DNA of 64,000 nucleotides from Hemileia vastatrix (Eukaryota > Basidiomycota > Pucciniomycetes > Pucciniales > Zaghouaniaceae): assembly GCA_030280995.1 (NCBI GenBank), contig JASXTE010000002.1:13511183-13575182 (forward strand). The letters run 5' to 3'. Below are positions 45,830 through 55,968 of the stretch, one piece after another. The position numbers were made by a program, and so were the translations under genes. The notes beneath the pieces were generated by a model. That model saw nothing but the letters and a program-made list of their open reading frames with translations, had not been told where the DNA came from and searched no databases. Every line of letters begins with the position of its first letter. The stretch's first letter is position 1.

Positions 45830-45901
45830 GTATAATTTAATTCTCTGTAGTTCTCATTCTTTGCACTACTATGTCCTTTTAGGTGTTTATAAAGTCTTAA
45901 A

Positions 45902-47089
45902 ATGGCACCTGTTCAACGCACTCATCCTCTGGGCGCTACTACTTGAGCTCGCACTAGGGGCAGGCCAACAGCCACAAGGTCTGTTTCCCGCACTCACTCT
46001 TTGGAACCACTCAACCAAAGGGAACGGCAACATTCAGTTCAATCTGTAGAAGACATCCCACAAGATTTTGAGGATTCTAGTGATGAAGAAGAAGGGGAGG
46101 ATACAATGCACGAGGCACCATCCGCCCCTGCCAATCACCCTTCTGGTCAATCCTCAGAACCTGGACCATCTAACTCTCTGGAAGATTTCATGAGACTTTT
46201 CATGAAAACCCTTTCAAATCCAACGTCTTCAGAGGGATCTAAGTTCAAAACTCCTTCTATGAAATCTCCTGACAAATTCGACGGAGATCACCCCGACAGA
46301 TTGTGACCCTTCTTGCAAACCTGCAAGCTACTGTTCCATAATGACCCTCGAACCTTTAACAGCGACCGATCAAAGGTTGTTTACGCTTCTTCAATCCTAG
46401 CCGGGAAAGCAGCAAGATGGTTCGAACCTTATCTGCTCATGCTTTCTTCGACAGAAACCCACTTACTTATCAATAATTGGGAAAAATTCGAAGACCAACT
46501 TTTTACGTTGTTTGGGGACCCTAATGAAACTGACAACGCAGAAATTGAACTTGATTTTCTTTGCATGAGTGATAATGGTAAAGCCTCTGAATATATCTCG
46601 AACTTCAGAGCACTTCAAACTCAAGTAGGTTGGAATGATGCTGCCCTTAAGTATCATTTCAAGAAAGGACTTCCTTTGAGGATTCTGGATCAATTAAATC
46701 TTCACGGTCAGAAGATGACTACTTTAACGGATTTAATGGATCAAAACCTCAAACTTGACGGCGTTTATCAAGGATGACTTCAACATCGTCGATATGCCAA
46801 CAAATCTCAAGGCCTAAATTTTAAATCGGGACCTTCTTCACACCCACGACCAAATCAATCCTCCTCGACTCAATCCAAACCCAATAAGGGAAAGGATAAA
46901 CCTCGACCAAAAGGCTTGACCCCAGGCGATATCAGCAAAGTACTAGATCCTAAAGGGGAACTTAAAGAAGCTGAGAGGAAGAGACGAGCAGATAATGGGT
47001 TATGTATGTATTGTGGGGGTAAGCACAAGTTGGAAGACTGTGTAAAGTTGAAGGAAAGAGAAGGTACTAGTTCGAAGTCAAAAAACTAG
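45902..47089 (+). pseudogene. C2 gag
   Basis: Starts MAPVQRTHPLGATT 73 bp after the LTR. It has an acidic region (DFEDSSDEEEGED), the gag core (KSPDKFDGDHPDRL...GKAARWFEPYLL, about 46250-46440) and a CCHC zinc knuckle CMYCGGKHKLEDC (about 47003-47041). Stops are TGA near 45944, 46304 and 46775; at each the expected codon is Arg (CGA or similar), so C-to-T decay explains them. It ends TAG at 47087-47089 directly behind a slippery heptamer. In intact relatives it packages RNA and forms particles. Confidence 0.88.
47080..47086 (+). promoter_or_regulatory. -1 programmed frameshift site A AAA AAC before gag stop
   Basis: The heptamer A AAA AAC lies in the gag phase as TCA AAA AAC TAG. A -1 slip continues as AAA CTA GTA GAT GGT and enters the pol frame, which is open up to the protease. 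C1 has the same heptamer and stop (43256-43247). A downstream pseudoknot or stem was not identified by eye. Confidence 0.7.
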
Positions 47090-50000
47090 TAGATGGTTTA
47101 CTTGTGTGCAAAGCAAACTATCTTATCTCTCCCAGTGCACAGAACCTCCATGTCTTAAGGACTGGAGTTGCCTTAAACCGCTTGAGATTCATTCTTTTTA
47201 AGGAGGTTATCCCCTTCAGTTGTCTTATAGACTCTGGAGCTTCAATTTCTTTTGTTAGTTTATCTTTTGCCAAGAAGCTTCAACTAACATTTACAGATAT
47301 CGATCAAACTCCAATCTATTTGGTCGAATCAGAGGAACCCAAATATTGGGTAAGTAAGAAAGTTTTATGGGTTTTCAACTTTCCGAACTTTCCCCCCTTC
47401 GAGTGGGAATTATCAGTCTTGGACGCCCCAAGGATGGACGATACCATTCTTGGCCATGACTTTTTAACGCATTGGAATCCCGAAATTGATTGGACTAGGG
47501 GATTGATCACCCCACGCTCTAAGTATATTTCTGATTCTTCAATGCAGGTCAATAGGGAGTTAAACAACCCGCCTGACAACGTCCTGCTAGAGGACAAATC
47601 TCTGCCAGATGACTTGCAAGCATCTGATCTTTCTCTAAATGAGCAATTGGCTACCCCTTCTAGCTCAATAACTTCACTCGAAGAGGATTTAAATTGCCTC
47701 GAAGTAATCGAATTCTGCTCTCTCAATACAGGTATCCCCTCGACAGATTCTCTCAAAGATGAAGAGGACGACCAAATCAACGTTGAAGCCATTAAATCAA
47801 CTCTACCAGAAATCTATCACGATTTCCTCAATGTTTTCTCAATCCGCAAGGCCGATAAGTTACCACCTCATCGACCCTATGACCATCAAATAGAGTTAAT
47901 AGGCCCAGTACCTCCGGCAGGTCCCGTCTATTTTTTGTCAAAGGATGAATCTCAAGTTCTTCGAGACTAAATTGCAGTGAATGTAGCCAAAGGTTTCATC
48001 AGAGCCAGTAAATCTCCAACCGGCTCCCCTGTCCTCTTTGTAAAAAAGAAGGACGGTAGTCTTAGGTTGTGTGTTGACTATAGAGAGCTCAACACAGTCA
48101 CTAAGAAGAATGCATATCCTGTTCCTCCTATGTCATTACTTCTTACCCTTTTCAATGGTGCTAATTTCTTTTCTAAAATTGATCTCAGAGGCGCTTAAAA
48201 TCTGATTCGCATTGCAGAAGGTCATGAACCACTGACTGCAATGCGCACTAGATTTGGTAGTTTTGAATATTTAGTTATGCCTTTTGGATTATGTAACGCA
48301 CCTTCAACTTTTCAAACTTTTGTTAATGACATCTTTCAAGATGTTGTTGAACAATTTGTAGTCGTCTATTTAGATGATATTTTAATTTTCTCAAAGACAC
48401 TGGATGAACATATTCATCATGTTCGACAGGTCCTAAATCGTCTTCGAGATCATGGTCTCTACCCCAAGCATTATAAATGCGAATTCCACCTCAAATCAAT
48501 TGATTTTTTGGGTTTTACGTTGTCCACTGACGGTTTAGTCATGGATGACAAAAAAGTCCAGAAAATCCTGGAATGGCCTGAGCCCAAAAACATTAAATCG
48601 CTCCAAGGATTTTTGGGTTTTGCAAACTTCTATAGAAGATTTATTAAAGATTACTCTAAAACTATTTCCAATCTTACTTCTCTTCTTAGAAAAGACATTC
48701 CTTTTGTTTTTACTTCTACAGCACGAAAGGAATTCGAAGCACTAAAAATGGTGTTCACCACAGCCCCAATTCTTCGACATTTTGATCCTTCTGCTTCGAC
48801 AATAGTTGAGACAGATGCAAGCGATTATGCTATTGCAGGGGTCATCTCCCAATTAAATCCTGAAACAAAATTGTTTCATCCTGTTGCTTTTGAGTCACGC
48901 AAACTCATTGCAGCAGAATTAAATTATGAAATTCATGACAAAGAGCTTTTAGCTATTATCCATTGTCTTAAAAAATGGTGTTCTTTTCTTCTCAGCCTAG
49001 ACAGTCCTTTTCAAATTTTAACAGATCATAATGCTTTAAAATACTTCATGTCTTCCAAAGTGTTAACCAGGCGTCAAGCCAGGTGGGCTGAATTTTTATC
49101 TGAATTTTCCTTCTCTATTTCCTATCGCCCAGGAAAAAACTGCATTGTCCCAGATATCTTGTCACATCGGGACGACGTTTACCCACAGCGGGGGGACGCA
49201 TTTGCTGACAAGAACCCAGCAAATTTGCAATCAATCTTCAACGAATCAATGTTAACAACTCATCAACTTAATTTGATGACAATTCAATCTTTTCGAAATC
49301 CACTATCCAACATCCTCGAAGCTCAGTCGAAGGACGAATATTTTTTAGGGTTAAAAGACAAAATACTCTTGAAGCAAGGGGCCAAAAGATTTAGTATTGA
49401 ATCAGGTCTATTAGTCTTCGAAGGTAGAGTAGTCATACCCGACAACAATGAGATAAAATTATGGATTTTCAACAGTCGACATGATTCTCCATTAGCTGGT
49501 CATTTTGGGGTTGATAAAACCTACCAGTTAATAGCGAGGGATTTCTTCTGGCCAGGTATGACCAGGGAAATCAAGGCCTATATAAAAGCTTGTTACGAAT
49601 GTAATAGGAATAAGGCTCCCCGTCACCGGAAGCATGGGTTGCTTCAACCACTTCCTATTCCCTCTAAACCTTGGGAATCTTTATTGATGGATTTCATTTC
49701 TCAACTTCCTTTTTCTAATGATTTTGATGCTATATTAGTAATAGTAGATAGATTTTCAAAAATGTCTATTTTCATTAAAACCACTACTACTGCTACAGCA
49801 GAAGATTTGTCAAAATTTTTTCTAGAATATGTATTTTCTAAACACGGCTTACCAAATGATATTATTTCAGATAGAGGCTCATTGTTTGTATCCACATTCT
49901 GGACCCAACTGTGTCGACAACTCAATATTACGAGGAACCTCTCCACGGCCTATCACCCTGAAACCAATGGTCAAACATAAAGAGTTAACCAAATCATGGA

Positions 50001-50736
50001 ACAATATCTTTGAATGTATGTCAGTTACCAACAAGACGATTGGACCACATGGTTACCATTGGCCGAATTTGCTTATAATAACTCGACTCATTCTTCAACA
50101 CAACAATCTCCCTTCGAAACCATTTATGGACGACATCCTCGATTCAACTCAATCCATGTAGGAACTAATCATCCTGCGGAACATTATCTTCAAACTATAT
50201 CACGACTCCAAAAAGAACTTAAAACAAATTTGGAATCAGCAACTCGAAGATACAAGGAACAGGCCGACAAACATCGACAATCTGCTCCTTCCTTTAAACC
50301 AGGCGACAAAGTATGGCTCGACGCACAAAACATTCGAACAACACGACCATCAAAGAAACTGGCTGAAAAGCGCTTGGGACCATTCGAAATCAACTCTGAA
50401 GTCTCTAAAACTGAATTTCGACTCAAGTTACCTCCTAAATGGCAGGCAATTCACCCTGTTTTCCATGTATCTCTCCTGGAACTGGCTCGAGAAATATACC
50501 CGGGCAAGAACCAACCCCCTCCGGAACCGGTCGAAGTAGTAGATCATCTAGAGTGGGAAGTAAGTCGTATCCTTGATTCAAGAATACGCAAGGGGAAACT
50601 TCAATACCTCGTGGAATGGGAAGGCTTCCTCAATGACTCAGACAAAACATCCTGGGAACCAGCCATCAATGTTTCTAATGCCCCTGAACTCCTAAAATCT
50701 TTTCATTTGAAATATCCTTTAAAACCAAAACCTTAA
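47083..50736 (+). pseudogene. C2 pol: protease, RT, RNase H, integrase, chromodomain
   Basis: Frame -1 to gag. Retropepsin LIDSGASISFVS (about 47230); RT with MPFGLCNAPSTFQ and YLDD (48367-48378); RNase H with ETDASDYA (about 48810) and LTDHNALKY; integrase HHCC (about 49480-49605), then core MDFISQ, SDRGSLF and YHPETNGQ. The C-terminal chromodomain (LEWEVSRILDSRIRKGKLQYLVEWEGF...KTSWEP, about 50545-50660) may guide insertion to marked chromatin. Stops: TAA 47968, TAA 48196, TAA 49978, TGA 50011. Motifs are otherwise complete, with 579 open codons from 48241 to 49980. Confidence 0.93.
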
Positions 50737-51789
50737 AATTTCTTTTATTTTCTTTTTCTTTTTCTTTCTTTCTTTTTCTCATAAAAAAAAATCTAAAACA
50801 CCTCTTAAATTTCTTAGCCTTGTTTTCTTTTTTCTCTCTTCTTTTTCTTTCTTCTCCTTCTATAAAATTTTTCTCCAAAACCAGCTAAAAGTAAAATCAA
50901 AATTAAAATTAAATAAAATAAAATAAAATAAAATAAAATAAAATAAAATAAAATAAAAATAAAATAAAATAAAATAAATAGAATAAACATAAATAATAAA
51001 ATTAAAAAATTAAAACAAAATAAAATAAATAGAATAAACATAAATAATAAAATAAAATAAAAAAAACTCTTAAATCTCTCTAAAATATTTTCTTTCTTTT
51101 TCAATTCTCTAAATACATTCTTTTCTTAAATTTAAAATTCTCTTTAAAATTTTCTTTCCTAAAAATTTTTTCTCGCTTTAAAACTTTCTTTCCTTCAAAT
51201 CATCAAATCTTGTACAACACTACCATTTCCTTGAACTTAACTTCAACCTCTAAATCTCCCTATAAAAATTCTTTGAACAAAGGATTCTTCTTTTCAAATT
51301 CTCTTTAAATTCTAAATTCTGTTTTTTTTTCTTTTCTTTTTTCTTCCTCTCTTTTCAACTAAAATTTCCTAAAAAAAAAAAAAAAAAAAAAAATCAATCA
51401 ACAACTTTTCGCAAAAAAACAAATTCTTCTTTCATTAAATTCTCAATTCAACAAACTCATCTCAATCACCAACCGTTTCTTTTTCTCCCTCTTTTCTTAC
51501 ATAGATTTTTTCTTTTAAAAAAAAAAAACTTAAAACTTCCTTCAATTAAATAACTTCTTTCTTTCTTATTTTAATTTTCTTCTTTCAAACTCTAAAGCAA
51601 AATTTTATTTAAAAAACTTCTTTTTTCTTCTCTCTCTCCTAAATCTTATAAAAATAATAATATTCACCTACAATAATAAAAAAAATAAAATAAAATAAAA
51701 TAAAATAAAATAAAACTACAATACAATTCTACTTTTCTACTTCTTTACATCTCTCCTTTTCATTTCAAATTTTTCTCTTTTAATTTTTC
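50737..51789. other. C2 spacer, low-complexity T/C and (AAATA)n
   Basis: No gene. Runs of (TTTTC)n, (AATAA)n at 50905-50990 and 51680-51715, and a poly(A) tract near 51370. It separates pol from the 3' end of the antisense gene. Confidence 0.8.
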
Positions 51790-52670
51790 TCAAACCAATC
51801 TTTTCATCTTCTCCAAAACTACCCTTATCTCCTTCCTGCATTTCTCAAATACCTCCTCCTCTCCTACCGGAACCACCTCTCCAATCTCCAAGAGTTCCTC
51901 TGCCATGTCGAAGGAAGCAGCGTCGATAATTGTGTCGACCTCCCCACACAACTCTTCTGCGAACCTTACTCGTCGACCTTGATGAGGTTTCTTTGACCAC
52001 ACCTGGTCCAGTGTGTCTTCAGGTTCTTTGTTTCCACCCGTGACCGGAGGGTTTGCCTCAGCTGGCAAAAGCAACGCAGGCTCCCCAATTGGGTCTTCGA
52101 TGGTATTCGATGTCTAAACAAAACTCATCAGTAACCTCATCCTTAAAAAAAAAAAAACAACAACTAAAAGCTTACTTCGAAGATGGGGTCAGGTTCTAAG
52201 AATAACCTTGGTGCCACCTCTACCTCTGCTTCTCTTTCCTCCTCGTCATCTTCGATGACTACCCGTCGTTTCTTGGGTGCCCGCCCTGGAACAGGGACTT
52301 CATCTTCATCTTCCTCCACCAATTCGTCGACCTCTTCTTCGACACCCCGCTTCGAACTCGTGGCCTGGGTTACCCAGGTTGTGATCTCGTTGTTGAGCTC
52401 CTTATCATTCTCCCCCACCGATTGTTCATCTCCAACCAAGACATCCCAAATGTCTTCGACCACCTCTTTTGTTTTAGGGATTACCCAAAACTTGGTCTTG
52501 GTAAACTGTTGTTCGATCTCTGCGTTCTTCGTCAACGCATCGCACGCCACTCGTCGCCAACGGCAAAACTCGCATTTCTGGCAAGGGCCTCGAGTCGCTG
52601 TACTTTCGACACAGAAGTATTCCATGCTTTCACAAGCCGTGCAAGCTTGGGAAAATTGTTGCGTAATCAT
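51790..52670 (-). CDS. C2 antisense gene: Zn2Cys6-spaced nuclear-type protein (two exons)
   Basis: Exon 1 is 52670-52176; the intron is 52175-52114 (GTAAGC...GTTTAG, phase 0, 62 nt); exon 2 is 52113-51790. It encodes 272 aa with no stop. Cysteines at 10, 13, 20, 33, 36 and 43 give C-x2-C-x6-C-x12-C-x2-C-x6-C, the fungal binuclear zinc-cluster spacing, with basic RWRR before the last one. An extra Cys30 is present. Then come TKFWVIPKTKEVVEDIWDVLVGDE, an acidic stretch, a nuclear-import-like PKKRR and a C-terminal charged helix (CRKEIRVVLEKMKRL). It lies tail-to-tail with pol, and its start is 148 bp from the 3' LTR. A regulator of the element is one possibility; the function is unknown. Confidence 0.75.
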
Positions 52671-52817
52671 TCCCCCATCCGCTTTAGGGTGTGGGAGTAG
52701 GGCAATTCATTATAAAAGGGAAATTAATAAATAAGGGAAAAAATATAGAAGAAGGGAAACTAGTGTGAGAAGATGGCTCAAGCTCAACGGATTTTGCGAT
52801 TCTTATACCCGGGCATC

Positions 52818-53589
52818 TGTCACGCGCCACGTGACACTCGAGGCAAAAGCAGCTCATTAAATCAATAATATCGAGTCCTAAATCTATACTCGAAGCGCAG
52901 AAAGCAATTCTCCATAGCAACTGCGATTCCCCTTTGTGTACTTACTATTTAACTGTGCTAGCCTAAACTCTAAATCTAAATTAGTCAATCTCCCAATAGG
53001 GTGCCTTAGTCTCCTTTTCAATAAGCGACGCACAGCGCTAGGATCAACGTAATAGTACAGTAGTAGTTTTCATTAAAAGTTTTGTTAATTAATTAAAAAG
53101 GGGTAAATTGAGCATGGACGGATATTTAGCAAAGAGGTTCTAAGTGTATGTTAGTAATGGTCAATGGTATGGGAATGGTGCGATGAAAGGGAGGTCAATG
53201 TGAGGAGGAATAAAGGATATAAAAGGGTTGGGTATTTGGTTCAATATTCCTTAGAATTAAATTATAAAACGTATTTACATTAATAGTGGTAAAATCTTTA
53301 AGTTAAATCATTGTTATTGTATCTTTCTTTTATTTTCTCAATATCCATTTCTAAATCCTAAATCTTTGATTATTGAGTTTCCAACCCTTTGTGAGATCTT
53401 AAGAATTCCTATTACCTTTGAAACTATTTTATAATTCTTCTCGAATCTACCTCGAACCTGTAGCTCTTACTTTGAGTGACCTTCGAATCACTTCCTCAAA
53501 TCATTCCTCTGTGCTTCAAAGAAGTTTCTAAATCTCTCATCTCACTTTCAGGAACATCCTCGACCTTGTGCGTAGGTCGTCTGGTGACA
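52818..53589 (+). repeat. 3' LTR of C2
   Basis: 772 bp, TGTCACGCGCCACGTGAC...TCTGGTGACA, paired with 45058-45829. It retains several CpGs lost in the 5' copy and the reverse. Confidence 0.93.
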
Positions 53590-53594
53590 ATTAC

Positions 53595-53830
53595 CCCTTT
53601 TGAAGATTGCCTCAACCTTAGCGCTAGACTGTGCATACATTGCTTAAGTTTGAAAAGTGTAAGTGTCTTTATTTTTTAAGATAATTTTAAAGTTTGAATA
53701 GTGTGACTAATTTGAGAACACAATAGAAGGTAATTGTTCCAAGATTGCTTTTCACATATCGCTAGGAGTTAGGCTTGAATAGTGGTGTAATTGAGGTACT
53801 TTTGCTTCAAGTGTCACGTGGCGCATGACA
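53595..53830 (-). repeat. outer part of the C1 5' LTR
   Basis: Continues the LTR sequence cut at 45057. It matches 36130-36366 of the C1 3' LTR, and its reverse complement starts TGTCATGCGCCACGTGAC. Confidence 0.88.
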
Positions 53831-54362
53831 CAAAGCTAAAATGCATTATATTCCTGTAAGTCTGTAGACAGCTTTTGGAAAAGTTCTTTGCTGATTTGGA
53901 ATCATTGTTCAAAGAGATGGTTGTTGTATGTACAATTAACATGGAAATAATCTTTCATTAAGTGATGATGTCCTTCAACACAGTCCTGATTGATTAATTC
54001 TTTTTTTCTAGGCCTTGTTGTATTATATGAGTTTAGCAATTCAGGAAATACAATTATTTCTTCTTCCATTGTGAGAAATTCATCAAGTATGAGTTGTTCC
54101 ATCTAGGAAAGTGAAATGAGTAGTGGGAACGCAAGAAAAAAAAAAGTAGAGTTTACTGAATGGGCAAGTTAACACGAGGGTGTGGAAATTTTCCCGACGC
54201 GTGTTTGCTAACTGAATCTGCATACAAGGGTGTGAAACCTCATTTCAGTAACAATGGATGCAGCAATTATGCAATTATCTACTGAAATGTGTTAGGTACC
54301 TAAAACTATGTACTTAGTTTCCATATATATAAACTTGTTGACATGACCCAAGATCTTTTCCC

Positions 54363-54463
54363 TGGTTATTCCGGGACTGAATCTAATGCCATGTCAACAG
54401 GTAAGCACTGATTATAGTAATAAAATTGGTTATTCCGGGACTGAATCTAATGCCGTGTCAACA
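54363..54463 (+). repeat. 37-bp direct repeat, two copies
   Basis: Copies at 54363-54399 and 54427-54463 share TGGTTATTCCGGGACTGAAT and TGTCAACA with a single G/A difference. The offset is 64 bp. It could be a local duplication or paired binding sites. Confidence 0.85.
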
Positions 54464-54998
54464 AAATGTTACTGCAACGGAGGTAGATGCTTTAATGATG
54501 GTGGTTCACGTTTTGGGATTCCACACTTTTTCATTTCTCATCATCCAAGGTTTATATACATGCTTGCTGCGGCGTAGTTGAGTACATAACAGTCATGAAT
54601 AGTCATTGTCAACCATACTTTAGTATCCACCATGACAGTCAAACGGAGAATCAGTGAAATGAAAACTAGAACGACGTTTAGTGTCCTAACTTAGCCTCTT
54701 GAATATCTTATTAAATTTAGACTTCAGTATATTTTTCTCTTTACTCTTTGATCAATTTGCTGTGTCGCCCTGCCTACCTGCAAGCGATGTAAGTAAGTAT
54801 TGACGAATGTGAAGCCCACAACACTTCGTGAAAACATTTGACGATTTCCGAATTCCGTATAATTTCTGCATTGCAAATACCTGAAATCATCACAAGTTTG
54901 CAGGCAATATGAGAGGGGTCGTCTTTCATTCAGCTCTTCGTTTCATCTTTCCCTCTTTCGCTAATTGCTGCTTTTTCCAGCAAACACTAACGAGTTGA

Positions 54999-55195
54999 CA
55001 GCCAAGTTGGAAAAAGTTGCGGGAATTTTAACAAAAAAAAAAAAGTTTGCCTCGCCAAAAAACGATTTGCTTATTTTAAAAGGAGTATTCCCGACCTATC
55101 ACCTGCCCTTTTAAATAGGCAACTCATTTTCTTCGTGAAAGCAAATTTGATTTTTTTTTTTTTCAAAAATTCGGCAAGCTTTTCCTACTTGGCTG
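54999..55195. mobile_element. mariner-like MITE
   Basis: 197 bp with inverted ends CAGCCAAGTTGGAAAAAGTT and its counterpart on the right (CTTTTCCTACTTGGCTG). Inverted similarity extends inward through A/T runs to GTGATAGG-like centres. There is no TA duplication on both sides, so the family is tentative. Confidence 0.6.
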
Positions 55196-55968
55196 CACCA
55201 GAAACTTTTCCAATGGTGTTTTCTTCCATATCCCTCGTGGTATGAAAATTGTATGGAATAAAATATTATTGGTGCTCTAATAGTGGTGATACTTTACTTT
55301 CAGTTCATGCACAAATATGTATCTATTCCGCACAAAGTAAAGAAGAGTTGGGTATATATTTGGTATTTTGTATTATTTCTTCATATTATTTTGAAAAAAA
55401 AATTGGATTCTCATTATTGTGAGAGTTCCAAAAATATGCACCACTCCACTTTAATATACCCATCAGTACACTTCACTTTGTATGTATGTAGTATAGCCAG
55501 AATGCGCCAGATCATTATTTCACGTTTTGAAATCTTACAAATATTATACCCTTTATATACTTTCTTTTCTACGAGGGTCACTCCAATAAGTACAACATTT
55601 TTATCAGGAGGCACGCTAAAGGACTTCGCAACATATTGTTTCTAAGCAGACGTTGCAGCCGTATGACAACAAGACCTTAATTTTCGAAGATCCAAGAACC
55701 TGCGTATCTTATTTGCCGTGGCTTTGTAATACACATTGTGACTACTGAGAGACTTTTATACCTGATTGTTGGGGCAGTGCTGGTCTTTCGAAATAATTGT
55801 TTTCTTTCAATCCACTGAGGATTATTCCCCTAAATTTCCTGCTATTGTTTCTTTCTGCAAACTCTTGCTTGCTTTTCTCTCTTCCCCTCTTTTTTCTTTC
55901 TCATCCCGGCTTCAGCTCAACCACCTCGCGTTTCGCTTTAACGTCACTTTCATCCTCTGTTTTATATC

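Larger units (their letters stand above)
45058..53589 (+). mobile_element. Ty3/Gypsy chromovirus element C2, near full length (8532 bp)
   Basis: LTR (772 bp), gag, -1 frameshift site, pol with chromodomain, spacer, antisense gene, LTR (772 bp). The target duplication ATTAC is perfect (45053-45057 and 53590-53594). It inserted into the 5' LTR of C1 in the opposite direction. Gag has three stops and pol four, several of them TGA where CGA is expected, so this copy cannot make full enzymes. The antisense gene is open. Confidence 0.93.
35595..53830 (-). mobile_element. Ty3/Gypsy chromovirus element C1 (host of nested insertions)
   Basis: Flanked by CAAAC (35590-35594) and CAAAG (53831-53835), a 5-bp duplication with one change. 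The 3' LTR is 35595-36366 (772 bp). The 5' LTR is 44508-45057 plus 53595-53830, split by C2. Subtracting C2 with its duplication and the solo LTR leaves about 8.5 kb, the size of C2. Gag, pol and a decayed antisense gene are in the same order as in C2. It is the older copy, with most TCGA sites decayed. Confidence 0.9.
34480..54102 (-). pseudogene. PIF/Harbinger transposase gene (Harbinger-1), split by element C1
   Basis: The 5' part is at 54102-53831 (N-terminal acidic region, then EGHHHLMKDYFHVNCTYNNHLFE, the usual PIF start). The 3' part is at 35594-34480: a 52-nt intron (35582-35531, GTAAGT...TACAG), then LAYGVSADIIDEYV, GFPECLGMINSMHW (catalytic Asp as Asn or shifted), PTTILEEVSS, FFGSPGSLNNINVL, YYLADGIYPSW (second Asp) and DIKHAFGTLKACW (Glu position unclear). 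Stops appear near 53900, 35420, 35300, 35225 and 34828. The family is the plant-transposon-type DDE nuclease. Retrotransposon C1 sits between codons, flanked by CAAAC/CAAAG. Confidence 0.8.
54103..55968. other. host intergenic region upstream of the fucosyltransferase gene
   Basis: No supported gene. It contains a pair of 37-bp direct repeats (54363-54463) and a MITE (54999-55195). Base composition is more balanced than in the transposon regions. The stretch just before 55969 is pyrimidine-rich (TTTCTCTCTTCCCC), as is common before fungal start codons. Confidence 0.6.

Noticed and set aside
45830..45850. tRNA primer-binding site after the C2 5' LTR
   Set aside because: The sequence does not end in or resemble TGG-type 3' tRNA complements known to me; self-priming or another primer cannot be told from the sequence.
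50814..51104. 96-codon ORF of Ile/Leu/Phe repeats
   Set aside because: Produced by the (AAATA)n low-complexity tract.
52183..52734. 183-codon plus-strand ORF, Ser-rich
   Set aside because: It is the shadow of antisense exon 1; the opposite strand has the cysteine motif, splice sites and homologues.
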